In this document: positions 42,657 to 50,873 of the stretch, piece by piece | How the letters are laid out: every line of letters begins with the position of its first letter | Numbering within the stretch: position 1 is the stretch's first letter | Origin: Polyangiaceae bacterium | GTDB lineage: Bacteria > Myxococcota_A > Polyangia > Polyangiales > Polyangiaceae | Assembly (NCBI GenBank): GCA_025353725.1 | Contig: JANXOF010000045.1 | Coordinates: forward strand, 242,327-306,326 | Length of the DNA: 64,000 bases | Reading direction: 5' to 3' | The notes under the pieces: generated by a model | What the model was told of the DNA's origin: nothing | What the model saw: only the letters and a program-made list of their open reading frames with translations | Database searches by the model: none | Made by a program: the position numbers and the translations under genes

Positions 42657-44474
42657 ATGAAGTCCAGGTTCGTCATTGCGATGATTGTTGCGGCTGGATG
42701 CGTAGTTCCAGAAGTGGGCTGCGTAAGCATACCTGACGAGGGCAAGCAGCCGCTCCTAGCTACGCACGTCGATGACTGGCGTGACGAGGTGATCTATCAG
42801 GTGCTTGTCGATCGCTTCGCGAACGGCGATGTCAATAACGACCTTAATGTACGGCCTGGTGCGCTCGCGCGATTCCAGGGGGGTGATTGGCGCGGCCTTA
42901 CGGAGCACCTTGACTACGTCAAATCGCTCGGCGTCACGACGCTCTGGATCTCACCGGTCGTCAAGAACGTCGAGACCGACGCTGACGTTGATTCATACCA
43001 CGGCTATTGGGCGCAAGACCTGACCCAGACCAATCCGCACTTTGGCGACCTTGCCGAGCTGCGGAAGCTGACGGCATCGGCGCACGCGATGGGCCTGAAG
43101 GTGGTGCTCGATATCGTCACCAACCATATGGGGCAGGTTTTCTATTACGACACGAACCTCAACGGTCACCCGGATATCTATATTGGCGGCAGCGGCCCGC
43201 TGCAAGGACCCGCCTCGCAGTCTCCGCTCGTGCGCATCACGGAGTACGACCCGGATTGGGACCCGCGCGGTGTTCAGTCGTTTACGTCGCTAGGCAACGC
43301 CGGTCGGGCGCCCGTCATTTTCTTTCAAGATACCTCGATCAACCGCGTACCCCCGAAGGGAGTGCTCGGTACGGCTCGCGCCTACCACGGGTTCGGTCGG
43401 ATCTTAAACTACGATATCCAGGAGCAAACGCGACTTGGCGACTTCCCCGGAGGGCTGAAAGACGTCGCGACGGAGCTTCCCGAAGTGCGTGCAGAACTCA
43501 TTGATCTTTACACGAAGTGGGTGGAGCTAACGGACCTCGATGGCTTTCGCATCGATACCGTCAAGCATGTGGAGTACGACTTCTGGACAGAGTTCAGCAC
43601 TAAGGTCCGCGAACGCTTGGCTATGCAGGGGAAGACCAAGTTCCTTATGTTCGGCGAAGCGTTCGACGGCAGCGACAAGCTCTTAGGCAGCTATACGCAG
43701 CCTGGTATGCTCGACAGCGTCTTCTACTTTTCTCAGCATTTTCAGGCATTTCGTGACGTTTTTCAGTACGCCTATGATGAAAAGCTGCAAAAAGGCACGG
43801 CCCAAATCCAGAAGCTTTGGGCGGGCCGGGCTATCAACTACAACACGACGCCTCAGCCCGGCGGCATCGGCGTCGCCCCTTCGAGGGCGCTCGTCAATTT
43901 CATGGATAACCATGACGTTGCGCGCTTTCTTTTCTTCGCCAACAACGACACCGAGGCACTTCGCAACGCTCTCGTATTCCTAATGACGGAGGAGGGTATC
44001 CCGTGTCTCTATTATGGGACAGAGCAAGACTTCAACGGCGGCAACGATCCGGCGAATCGCGAAGTTCTTTGGAATTCCGGATACCGAAAAGACGGTCAGA
44101 CCTTCCTCCACATTTCAAAGCTTGCGCGCCTTCGAGCGAAGTATGCGGCGCTGCGCCGAGGCGATACGAACGTCGTCTACGCGACAGCGCACACGAAGGC
44201 TGAAGATGACGCCGGCATGTTCGCTTTCGAGCGAGCAGGCGGTGACGCCGGACCCGACTATGCTCTCGTGGTTATCAACTCGAATTCTCGCCACTCGAGC
44301 GCGACAGCGGACGGTACGAAGACGATGAAGCTCACGAAGTCTGGAGTTACTCTGGTCGACGTACTCAACCCGGATGCCGCGTCCTACCAAGTGCCCGCGA
44401 ACGGTGAGCTGCGAGTCGCGGTGCCGAAGCAAGGCGCGCTCATCCTTGTTCCCGAAGATCAACTCAAGCCCTGA
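42657..44474 (+). CDS. GH13 alpha-amylase-family lipoprotein
   Basis: 605 residues from ATG 42657, 22 bases after the maltoporin-like gene, with an AGAGGG ribosome-binding site. Signal peptide MKSRFVIAMIVAAGCVVPEV and lipobox EVGCVS. All four GH13 regions are present: VVLDIVTNH, LDGFRIDTVKH (nucleophile Asp), LMFGEAFDG (acid/base Glu) and VNFMDNHDVAR. The start of the barrel reads DEVIYQVLVDRFANGD. It differs from the first amylase in lacking the N-terminal starch-binding-like modules. It likely trims maltodextrins at the cell surface or in the periplasm next to the porin. Confidence 0.93.
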   Translation: MKSRFVIAMIVAAGCVVPEVGCVSIPDEGKQPLLATHVDDWRDEVIYQVLVDRFANGDVNNDLNVRPGALARFQGGDWRGLTEHLDYVKSLGVTTLWISPVVKNVETDADVDSYHGYWAQDLTQTNPHFGDLAELRKLTASAHAMGLKVVLDIVTNHMGQVFYYDTNLNGHPDIYIGGSGPLQGPASQSPLVRITEYDPDWDPRGVQSFTSLGNAGRAPVIFFQDTSINRVPPKGVLGTARAYHGFGRILNYDIQEQTRLGDFPGGLKDVATELPEVRAELIDLYTKWVELTDLDGFRIDTVKHVEYDFWTEFSTKVRERLAMQGKTKFLMFGEAFDGSDKLLGSYTQPGMLDSVFYFSQHFQAFRDVFQYAYDEKLQKGTAQIQKLWAGRAINYNTTPQPGGIGVAPSRALVNFMDNHDVARFLFFANNDTEALRNALVFLMTEEGIPCLYYGTEQDFNGGNDPANREVLWNSGYRKDGQTFLHISKLARLRAKYAALRRGDTNVVYATAHTKAEDDAGMFAFERAGGDAGPDYALVVINSNSRHSSATADGTKTMKLTKSGVTLVDVLNPDAASYQVPANGELRVAVPKQGALILVPEDQLKP

Positions 44475-44545
44475 CACGCTCGTCCGGTGTCGGCGAGTCT
44501 TGGGTTCCCGCCTGGCTTCACCTGCCCGCCGAGCACTCCACGACG

Positions 44546-44581
44546 ATGCGAGCAGACGCGTACGTAGGCGTCTGCTCGCAT
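44546..44581. terminator. Perfect 14-bp inverted repeat between convergent genes (terminator-like)
   Basis: ATGCGAGCAGACGC, an 8-base loop (GTACGTAG), then GCGTCTGCTCGCAT: a perfect 14-bp stem. It lies 71 bases after the amylase stop and 82 bases beyond the stop of the convergent lipoprotein gene. There is no T-run on either side, so a classical intrinsic terminator is not proven; it may work as a bidirectional hairpin or as a protein-binding site. Confidence 0.55.
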
Positions 44582-44663
44582 GGCCAGAGCCACTCGGTTT
44601 CTCGTCGATCACGAGAGGGCATCAGAGCCCACTCGTGTTGTTTGCGGACGGGAGAAGCCCCCC

Positions 44664-45272
44664 TCAGTTGTGATTGGTGGGAGCTTGCGGTTGAACCTCG
44701 CGCAACGTCGCCTCCGAAATGTAACCGAGGTTGTCGAGCACGTCGTCGTTGGTGTACAAACTTTTGTAGAGTGCAATCCGTTCTCCAGAGGCGGCATAGA
44801 AGGCGACGTCGACTTGGTCACCTCCGTCCGAGTCGTCGCCGTCCCACATGACGGCCGTGAGCTTCTGACCGGCCACGACGAAAGACACGCGCTCCGTTAA
44901 CTTCTCAGTGTTTTTCGACACGCGGCCAATCTCTTCCTTGGCGCAACCAGACTTTACGCCGTACATCGTCTTCACGCTCCGGATGAACGCGACCTCTGAT
45001 TCGAGGCATCGCTCGGAGAGGGCTTTTAGCGCGTGCACGGTGCTAACGTTTAGGTCGCGTGCCATCGCTTGCGTGAACGGAGTTCCCTGTACTCCGCCTT
45101 TCTTGGCGAGGTCGGCCGCGAGGTCGCTTCTGCGAGTGAGGCTCTGCTCGGCCTCTTCGCTCTCCTCGCTCGCCTCCGTAGGAGCCGTGCAACCTATCGA
45201 AAATAGGGCAAAGACTGAGCCCGTTACGACGAGTCGCGCAACGAGAGACGAGAGATCGAAAGACGGTTTCAT
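44664..45272 (-). CDS. Lipoprotein of unknown function
   Basis: 202 residues from ATG 45272 with a GGAAG ribosome-binding site. Signal peptide (ARLVVTGSVFALFSIGC) and an acidic spacer (EASEESEEAEQS). The mature part has a helical first half (MARDLNVSTVHALKALSERC) and a beta-rich second half (ERVSFVVAGQKLTAVMWDGD, VDVAFYAASGERIALYKSLY). Two cysteines (ERCLES, KSGCAKE) could pair. No family recognised. A CRP-like palindrome lies 87 bases upstream. Confidence 0.7.
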   Translation of the reverse strand: MKPSFDLSSLVARLVVTGSVFALFSIGCTAPTEASEESEEAEQSLTRRSDLAADLAKKGGVQGTPFTQAMARDLNVSTVHALKALSERCLESEVAFIRSVKTMYGVKSGCAKEEIGRVSKNTEKLTERVSFVVAGQKLTAVMWDGDDSDGGDQVDVAFYAASGERIALYKSLYTNDDVLDNLGYISEATLREVQPQAPTNHN

Positions 45273-45358
45273 GGTGAGGCTTCCAAGGTGCATTGCGTTT
45301 TCGCGGGAGTAAGTTCTCGTCCGCAAACCGAGCATGACCGCAGGCGATGCCTCCTTCC

Positions 45359-45372
45359 GTGATCTAGATCAC
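45359..45372. promoter_or_regulatory. CRP/FNR-family-like palindrome
   Basis: The perfect 14-bp palindrome GTGATCTAGATCAC, followed by A, matches the consensus core of CRP sites (TGTGA-N6-TCACA) at 9 of 10 key positions. It lies 87 bases upstream of the leftward lipoprotein start and about 270 bases before the rightward ORF at 45641. CRP-like regulators are common in Myxococcota; which one binds, if any, is unknown. Confidence 0.5.
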
Positions 45373-45640
45373 ATAAGACGCCGAAAGCGGACATCGCCAT
45401 CCCGATGGGCGGGGCCCTCTCACTCCAGATGCGACTACGCGGTCGAGACGGCATGCGCTTGAAGCAAGCGACGGCTCGCTGGTTGGATGAGGCCGAGCGG
45501 CTCTCGACGGCACGGCACGGTCGTCGTCTCAACCACGCGACGAACTCGTGAGGACTCGCCGATGCGGGCGCGATAGGACATTTATCTCGTCATAGAGTCG
45601 ACGGACTTGGTCGCGGTACGCCAGGCCGTGTTGGAAGAGT
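45373..45640. other. Intergenic stretch without a recognised gene
   Basis: About 270 bases. The only plus-strand frame of note is a 48-codon run from 45404 (MGGALSLQMRLRGRDGMRLK) that ends at TGA near 45550. It has no recognised signature and no ribosome-binding site. No inverted repeat or transposase remnant was seen. Confidence 0.35.
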
Positions 45641-45994
45641 ATGTACGGTCAAGAAGCAAACCGTCCAGACTTCGACCCCTCAAATTTCAACCCGTATGTG
45701 ACGCTCGGCTTTACGTCGCGCGACCTGTTCGAGTCAGACGGGTCAAGACGTACGTCGAGAGTTGCCCCCGCCAGAACGACCTCACTATCGTACCGTGATT
45801 TCGAGCAAAAATCTGCGTGTTTTCACTTAATGAGAGCGTCAGTCGACGACGAACTGAAAGACACTCTTCGAACCGCCATGGATAGCGGCCACATGTTCGA
45901 GGTTCGTGGGGTACGCAGCGTTAGCTTTGACCACGAAGAGGTTGTCGTCGATACCGTATTGGCCTTTAGGCACAACAAGCAAGCGTTGCTTTAG
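45641..45994 (+). CDS. Small ORF of uncertain status
   Basis: 117 codons from ATG 45641, preceded by GGAAGAG at good spacing. The protein is acidic, without signal peptide, and contains SVDDELKDTLRTAMDSGHMF and VRSVSFDHEEVVVDTVLAFR. Codon third positions are less GC-rich than in neighbouring genes, which suggests foreign origin, a decayed gene or chance. No family is recognised. Overlapping minus-strand frames are worse. Confidence 0.4.
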   Translation: MYGQEANRPDFDPSNFNPYVTLGFTSRDLFESDGSRRTSRVAPARTTSLSYRDFEQKSACFHLMRASVDDELKDTLRTAMDSGHMFEVRGVRSVSFDHEEVVVDTVLAFRHNKQALL

Positions 45995-46111
45995 CGGAAA
46001 AAGAAGCCTTATTGTGTCATGGTTACGGGTCACGCAGTAAATGCTCCAGACGACCCGCGGCGTCCGTGTCCACGGACGTTGTCCGTTTTGAAGCGAAGAG
46101 ACAACCCATCG

Positions 46112-46390
46112 TTATTCACCGGGCACACACCACGTAAGGGTCTTTTTGCCTCGCTCAATGAGTACTCTTTGAGAGATTGGGTCGAGAGTTATGTTGACTG
46201 GGCTTTTACCTTCGTCGTTGGTCGCTAGGAGTTTGCCGTGATGGACTACGCCGTCAGAACATAGATGTAAGTTGTAAGTGGTTAATGACGAGATCTCGCC
46301 GTTCGCGAGCTCGGCGCGGGCACGACTCTCCACGTGCCAGTATTCATCGCTCGAGTTTCGCGTCGCATGTGCTTGAAACGTTGGCTGCAT
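46112..46390 (-). CDS. Small ORF of uncertain status, divergent from sppA
   Basis: 92 codons from ATG 46390. The translation is protein-like (DEYWHVESRARAELANGEIS, TTYNLHLCSDGVVHHGKLLA, SPVNITLDPISQRVLIERGK) and looks like a small beta-domain. Third positions are AT-richer than the surroundings, as in the neighbouring small ORF at 45641, so the two may derive from one acquired or decaying segment. An opposing plus-strand frame at 46019-46228 is less convincing. Confidence 0.4.
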   Translation of the reverse strand: MQPTFQAHATRNSSDEYWHVESRARAELANGEISSLTTYNLHLCSDGVVHHGKLLATNDEGKSPVNITLDPISQRVLIERGKKTLTWCVPGE

Positions 46391-46427
46391 TGAATTTATG
46401 AAGACTTCACATGGTTGACTTGCGGGC

Positions 46428-48209
46428 GTGGCAACCCGCAAAGCTGATTTCTCACGCGGTAGCGCGCTATGGTCGTTCGGCATGCCGCTTTTACGACTGC
46501 TTGGGTTTGTCTTCGATGTGCTGCTGTTGCCGATTCGCCTCCTTCTTCGGAGGCGTGGTGTCGCCGCGGGTACCTTTTTGACGCTGGCGATCGACGGCGC
46601 CGTCACGGACCTCGTAGCGAAACCGCGCTTTTGGGAGTTCCGCAAGGCAAAGACCGTTTCGCTTCACGACGTTCGCGAGCTTATGGACCACGTCGTCGCC
46701 GACGCCCGCGTCCGTGGCGTGTTAGTTACACTGACATCGCTCGAGGCGGGCATGGCCACGTCGGTCTCGCTGCGCTCTCAGCTCGCGCGCGCGAGATCCG
46801 CGGGCAAAGAGGTGATCGTCCACCTTCCGCTCGGCGGCGGCACGAAGGAAGTCATCGTCGCAACTGCGGCGAGCCGTCTCGTCCTTGGCCCGGCCGCGCA
46901 GCTTGCCGCGTTGGGGTTTGCGACGCGGACACGCTACGTAAAGCGAGCGCTCGACCTCCTGGGCGTGGTGCCCGAAGTTTACGCGTGCGGCGAGTACAAG
47001 TCGGCTGGGGAGTCGCTCGTCCGAGACTCGATGAGCGACGCGCAGCGCGAACAGGTCGGCATACTTCTCGATGCCTTTGATGCGATTCTGCTCCGCGCGA
47101 TTGAAGAAGGTCGGAACGTGTCGCCTTCGCGCGCGCGCCAGATCGTCGACGGAGGGCCGTACTTTGGTGAGGCCGCCGTGGCGGCAGGTCTTGCGGACGC
47201 CATCGCCTACGAAGACGAGATCCCCGCTTTGATTGGCTTACCACGGCAAGACAAGCCCGGACCGCTGACGCAAGGAGTCCTCGACGCGGGCGACTACCTC
47301 GCCATGCGGAAGCGTCCCTTACTGAGGCGCATCGGGCGCGCGCCTCGAGTGGCAGTCATCCCCGTCCACGGGGCGATAGCTCATGCCTCCAGGCCCTTTG
47401 GCGCCTTCGCGACGGACGAAAAACTCGCGCGCATGGTCCGCCTGGCCCGCCTCGATAAGCGCGTCAAGGGCGTTGTTCTGCACATCGATTCGCCTGGCGG
47501 CAGTGCGCTCGCGTCCGATCGTATGCACCACGAAATTGTGCAGCTTGCACGCGAAAAGCCCGTTGTCGCGTGCATGGCAAACGTGGCCGCGAGCGGTGGT
47601 TATTACGTCGCCGCACCCGCGCACAAGATTGTGTGCGAGGCGGCGACCATCACGGGCTCGATCGGCGTGGTCGGCGCACGCCTCACGATGGAGCCTCTCA
47701 TGGCACGACTTGGCATCACGACCGAGACCGTGCAGCGCGGAGCGCGCACCGGGCTTCTTTCGGCAGGGGCTGTCCTTTCGCCCGACGAGCGCGCGGCCCT
47801 CATGGGTGAACTCCAAGCAACGTACCGAACGTTCGTCCGCGTCGTTTCCGAGGGTCGTCGGATGCCTATCGACGTTATCGAGCCTCTCGCGCGCGGGCGT
47901 GTTTATACGGGCCAAGACGCGAAAGCCGCCGGACTTGTCGACGTCCTCGGAGGCTTCGACGTTGCCCTTCGCGAGCTGCGCGCCATGCTCCCGAGCGACG
48001 TGCGAGACGCTGCGGAGCCGTTTCTCATGCGTGCACCCCGCGACGCGCTCCCTCTGATGGTTCCTTCCGCTGAACGGGAGGCCGGCCGCCAAACCCTCTC
48101 GACGCTCCTCGCCGCCATCTTGCCCGCGCCTGAGCGCGTGATCGCCGAGCTTACGGCGCATGGCGATCGCGTGCTCGTGCTGTGGACGGGCTTCGAGATC
48201 GCGACGTAA
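46428..48209 (+). CDS. sppA: Signal peptide peptidase SppA, long form (protease IV, S49)
   Basis: 593 residues from GTG 46428; ATG 46482 is a possible later start. An N-terminal membrane anchor (LLRLLGFVFDVLLLPIRLLL) leaves the protease on the outer face of the inner membrane, where it degrades cleaved signal peptides. It has the tandem-domain architecture of E. coli SppA. The catalytic dyad is visible: Lys 191 in the first half (CGEYKSAGES) and Ser 389 in the second half (NVAASGGYYVAAP). Other conserved parts are VLHIDSPGGSALASD and TITGSIGVVGARLTMEPL. The heavy lipoprotein and exported load of this genome fits a need for such an enzyme. Confidence 0.93.
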   Translation: MATRKADFSRGSALWSFGMPLLRLLGFVFDVLLLPIRLLLRRRGVAAGTFLTLAIDGAVTDLVAKPRFWEFRKAKTVSLHDVRELMDHVVADARVRGVLVTLTSLEAGMATSVSLRSQLARARSAGKEVIVHLPLGGGTKEVIVATAASRLVLGPAAQLAALGFATRTRYVKRALDLLGVVPEVYACGEYKSAGESLVRDSMSDAQREQVGILLDAFDAILLRAIEEGRNVSPSRARQIVDGGPYFGEAAVAAGLADAIAYEDEIPALIGLPRQDKPGPLTQGVLDAGDYLAMRKRPLLRRIGRAPRVAVIPVHGAIAHASRPFGAFATDEKLARMVRLARLDKRVKGVVLHIDSPGGSALASDRMHHEIVQLAREKPVVACMANVAASGGYYVAAPAHKIVCEAATITGSIGVVGARLTMEPLMARLGITTETVQRGARTGLLSAGAVLSPDERAALMGELQATYRTFVRVVSEGRRMPIDVIEPLARGRVYTGQDAKAAGLVDVLGGFDVALRELRAMLPSDVRDAAEPFLMRAPRDALPLMVPSAEREAGRQTLSTLLAAILPAPERVIAELTAHGDRVLVLWTGFEIAT

Positions 48210-48255
48210 CCCGTGAGTGGCACGAATCCCGTAATTCGTGCTACGTCCCCGCACA

Positions 48256-48948
48256 ATGTTCCTCACCGCTGCCGCTTGCGCTCTCGGCTTCGCGAATGGG
48301 ATGCGCCATGCCCTCGAGCCTGATCACCTAGCTGCGGTCTCGACGCTCGTAGCCGGTGAGCGCAGTGCCGTGGCTTCCGTGCGCTACGCCGCGTCCTGGG
48401 GCGCCGGGCACGGTGTGATGCTCGTCGTCCTCGGCGGCGTTCTCGCGGCGCTTCGCGTCGATGTGCCAATCCTCGCGAGCGACGGCTTCGAGTTGGCCGT
48501 GGCGTTGGTGCTTATCGCGCTCGGCGTGCGCGGCTTTGTGCAAGCTCATCGACTTGGACGTGCGGGGTCGATCTCTGAACATCGTCACGGGCGGCGCCAG
48601 TCGCACCGCCACGCTGGGCCGCCCGACCACCTCCATGTCACCCGCTGGACGGTGGCTCGGCTCCCTTTTGTCGTCGGTCTCGTACACGGACTCGCAGGCA
48701 GCGGCGCCCTCGCTGTCGTGGTTGCGGCGCAGGTGACTTCACCGACGCTTTCGTTCGGTTTTGTCATTCTCTACGCCCTCGGCGCCGCAGTCGGCATGGG
48801 GACACTTGCGGCCATTCTTGGCTGGCCGCTCGCGCATCTCGCCCGTTCGCGCCGCGCGGTCCCTCTTGTCGTCGGCCTCAGCGCGGCAGCGTCGCTGGTC
48901 GTCGGCATCGTGTGGGCCACGCCGATCGTCTTGCGGTTTGTCGCTTAG
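48256..48948 (+). CDS. NicO/UreH-like nickel-cobalt transporter family protein
   Basis: 230 residues from ATG 48256 (a GTG at 48238 would add six). About six membrane helices. The first helix has GMRHALEPDHLAAVS, the HX4DH metal motif shared by NiCoT/NicO/UreH transporters, and a His-rich cytoplasmic loop (SEHRHGRRQSHRHAGPPDHL) sits mid-protein as expected. The second motif is LVHGLAGSGALAVVV. It probably moves nickel or cobalt across the inner membrane. No urease, hydrogenase or cobalamin genes are adjacent, although a B12-dependent mutase subunit lies 34 kb away. Confidence 0.88.
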   Translation: MFLTAAACALGFANGMRHALEPDHLAAVSTLVAGERSAVASVRYAASWGAGHGVMLVVLGGVLAALRVDVPILASDGFELAVALVLIALGVRGFVQAHRLGRAGSISEHRHGRRQSHRHAGPPDHLHVTRWTVARLPFVVGLVHGLAGSGALAVVVAAQVTSPTLSFGFVILYALGAAVGMGTLAAILGWPLAHLARSRRAVPLVVGLSAAASLVVGIVWATPIVLRFVA

Positions 48949-48958
48949 CGCGCTTTCG

Positions 48959-49399
48959 TTACCCGCCGAGGTGAGATTCGCCCACGCCGAGTAGCTTGTT
49001 CATGCTCGCTTCGTCGGCAGGCGTGAACGAGTACTGGTCGAAGTCGGCGCTTGCGACCCACTTGAAGGCGCTCACCGCACGCGACTCAAGCGCGTCAGCG
49101 ACGAGCACACACTCATAAAGAAAAAGATCGACGACGTAGTGGTCATACGGGTGACTGACGAAAGAAATGAGCTTGCCGACATCGACGTCGGCACCGATTC
49201 GGTGAAGGAGCTCTCGCTTCACGGCTTGTTGGTCGGTCTCTCCCGACTCGACGCGGCCCCCAGGAAACTCCCACAAAAGCGGCAAAACGGCGGTGGCGCG
49301 CCGCTGCGTGATGAGGTAGCACCCACCTCGCTCGACGACGGCCGCCACGACCCGGATGGTGGGAGTGCTTTCCGAAGGATGCCCGGGCGACTCCCGCAT
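48959..49399 (-). CDS. Nudix-fold protein with altered catalytic box
   Basis: 146 residues from ATG 49399. The ATG shares one base with the stop of the preceding FHA gene (TAATG), so the two are translationally coupled. The fold fits MutT-like proteins: IRVVAAVVERGGCYLITQRR, LWEFPGGRVESGETDQQAVK. The Nudix box should read GX5EX7REUXEEXGU; here the two metal-binding glutamates are replaced, giving RELLHRIGADV. The first Glu of RE is kept. Hydrolase activity is therefore doubtful, and the protein may bind a nucleotide or other ligand instead. Contrast the intact box in the second Nudix gene at 58749. Confidence 0.85.
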   Translation of the reverse strand: MRESPGHPSESTPTIRVVAAVVERGGCYLITQRRATAVLPLLWEFPGGRVESGETDQQAVKRELLHRIGADVDVGKLISFVSHPYDHYVVDLFLYECVLVADALESRAVSAFKWVASADFDQYSFTPADEASMNKLLGVGESHLGG

Positions 49400-50583
49400 T
49401 AGATGGCCACGCGGAACAGCTGCTGGCCCATAAGCAGGACATCTCCTGTCTTCACGTCGGTCTCCGCGTAAAGCCTCATAAACGAACCATTTGAGCTGCC
49501 GAGGTCCGTGAGGAGCAATCGGCCGCCCTCCCAACTGAGACGGCAGTGCAGTCCAGAAACGTAGCCGTCCTCTGGAAACAGCACGTCGCCGCGCTCACGC
49601 CCGAGGTGAACGCCGCTCTCCGGAATGGGAAAAGCATTCCCTGTCACTTCGCGACCGATGACGAGAGCGATGCGCCCTACGTAGCCCTTTGCGGGAGAAC
49701 CAAGGTGCTCGACGCCGTCCGGCGAAGGTTCCACGTTAACGAGCGGTTCGAACTTGATGATCTCCTGCCCAATACGGAACATATCGTTCGGGCGGACCTC
49801 GACGGGTACGTCACGAACGAGCTTCTTGTACACACCGTTCAGCGACGCTTCGTCTTTGATCGTGACGTGTTGCCCCTGCTGAGTGAACGTCGCGTGGCGT
49901 GGTGAAAGGTAGCTGTCGCCCGCAAAGATCGCCCCTGTTTCGCGACCTACCGTGACGGTGGTGCCAGGAAGCGCAAACGTTCCAGATTCGGTGCCGTCCG
50001 CACGCAGAGCCGTCAAAACCACTGTTCCCGCACCGGCACCGCCGATGGGCGCGGAAAGGGAGGGCGGCTTTGCCGTAGGGACCTTCGCGGCGGAACTCGC
50101 CAGCCGAAACCCGCATGACCCACAAAAAAGATTCGTAGCGAGGTTCACGTGCCCACACTGCGTGCACGCGGACGAGGCAACCGTGAGCCCCGTGGTCGGT
50201 GGAGCCCCCACCGGGGAGACTCCCGCGTTCACGGCGTCGGGTGAAACTCCCGCCGGACCCGCGCCGCTAGGACCCACCACGAGGACGCCACCTCGCGGTC
50301 CCGGTGCCGATGAAAACGGAACTTGACCGCTGCTTCTGCCTGCGCCGAAGCTCGCCGCGGCCGAGGGGCCAGGGGAGGGAGACCCGGCCGGGGCTGCACC
50401 TGCCGCAGCTGCTGCGGGCTGCCCGTCTCCTGGAGGAGCGATCGACGGCCGTTTGGTACCCTGCGGCGGTGTGTGCGGGGAAAATGGCTTCGGAGCGACA
50501 TCCCGTGGGAGCTCCGCGCCGCAACCAAGACAGAACTTATAGTGGTCTTGGTTGTCCTTGCTGCACTTCGGACACGTAATCAA
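49399..50583 (-). CDS. Zinc-ribbon, double-FHA domain protein
   Basis: 394 residues from TTG 50583, fixed by a GGAGG five bases upstream and by the immediate zinc ribbon (ITCPKCSKDNQDHYKFCLGC). A Pro/Ala/Gly-rich linker follows, then a second ribbon (CTQCGHVNLATNLFCGSC). Two FHA domains end the protein: the first with VTVGRETGAIF, YLSPRHATF and SLNGVYKK, the second with VHLGRERGDVLF, YVSGLHCRLSW and DLGSSNGSFMR. The second has the full Gly-Arg, Ser-x-x-His and SSNGS phosphothreonine-binding set. Myxobacteria are rich in Ser/Thr kinases, so this is likely a signalling scaffold; the coupled Nudix-like protein is a candidate partner. Confidence 0.92.
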   Translation of the reverse strand: MITCPKCSKDNQDHYKFCLGCGAELPRDVAPKPFSPHTPPQGTKRPSIAPPGDGQPAAAAAGAAPAGSPSPGPSAAASFGAGRSSGQVPFSSAPGPRGGVLVVGPSGAGPAGVSPDAVNAGVSPVGAPPTTGLTVASSACTQCGHVNLATNLFCGSCGFRLASSAAKVPTAKPPSLSAPIGGAGAGTVVLTALRADGTESGTFALPGTTVTVGRETGAIFAGDSYLSPRHATFTQQGQHVTIKDEASLNGVYKKLVRDVPVEVRPNDMFRIGQEIIKFEPLVNVEPSPDGVEHLGSPAKGYVGRIALVIGREVTGNAFPIPESGVHLGRERGDVLFPEDGYVSGLHCRLSWEGGRLLLTDLGSSNGSFMRLYAETDVKTGDVLLMGQQLFRVAI

Positions 50584-50873
50584 AGCAGCCTCCGGACGCG
50601 TGTTCCGTGTTCCCGCGAGTCCACGATGGTCTGCGCGTTGAGTGGAACCGAGAGTATCCGGCACCGAGTCAACATGGGTCAAGCACGGGTCGCACTCTTC
50701 GCGGGAAAGTCTTAAAGAAAGGCGTCGTGCGCGCGTCGGTTCCGGCTTCCGACGCCTCGCCGAGCCCGCGCTGGTGACCTTGGCCCACGACTACCTCTAC
50801 CGTGAAGGCTCCTTACACTCTCCCGGAGCCCACAATGTGTGGTGTAAAGTCGCATTCGAGGCTGCCCGCGTGA

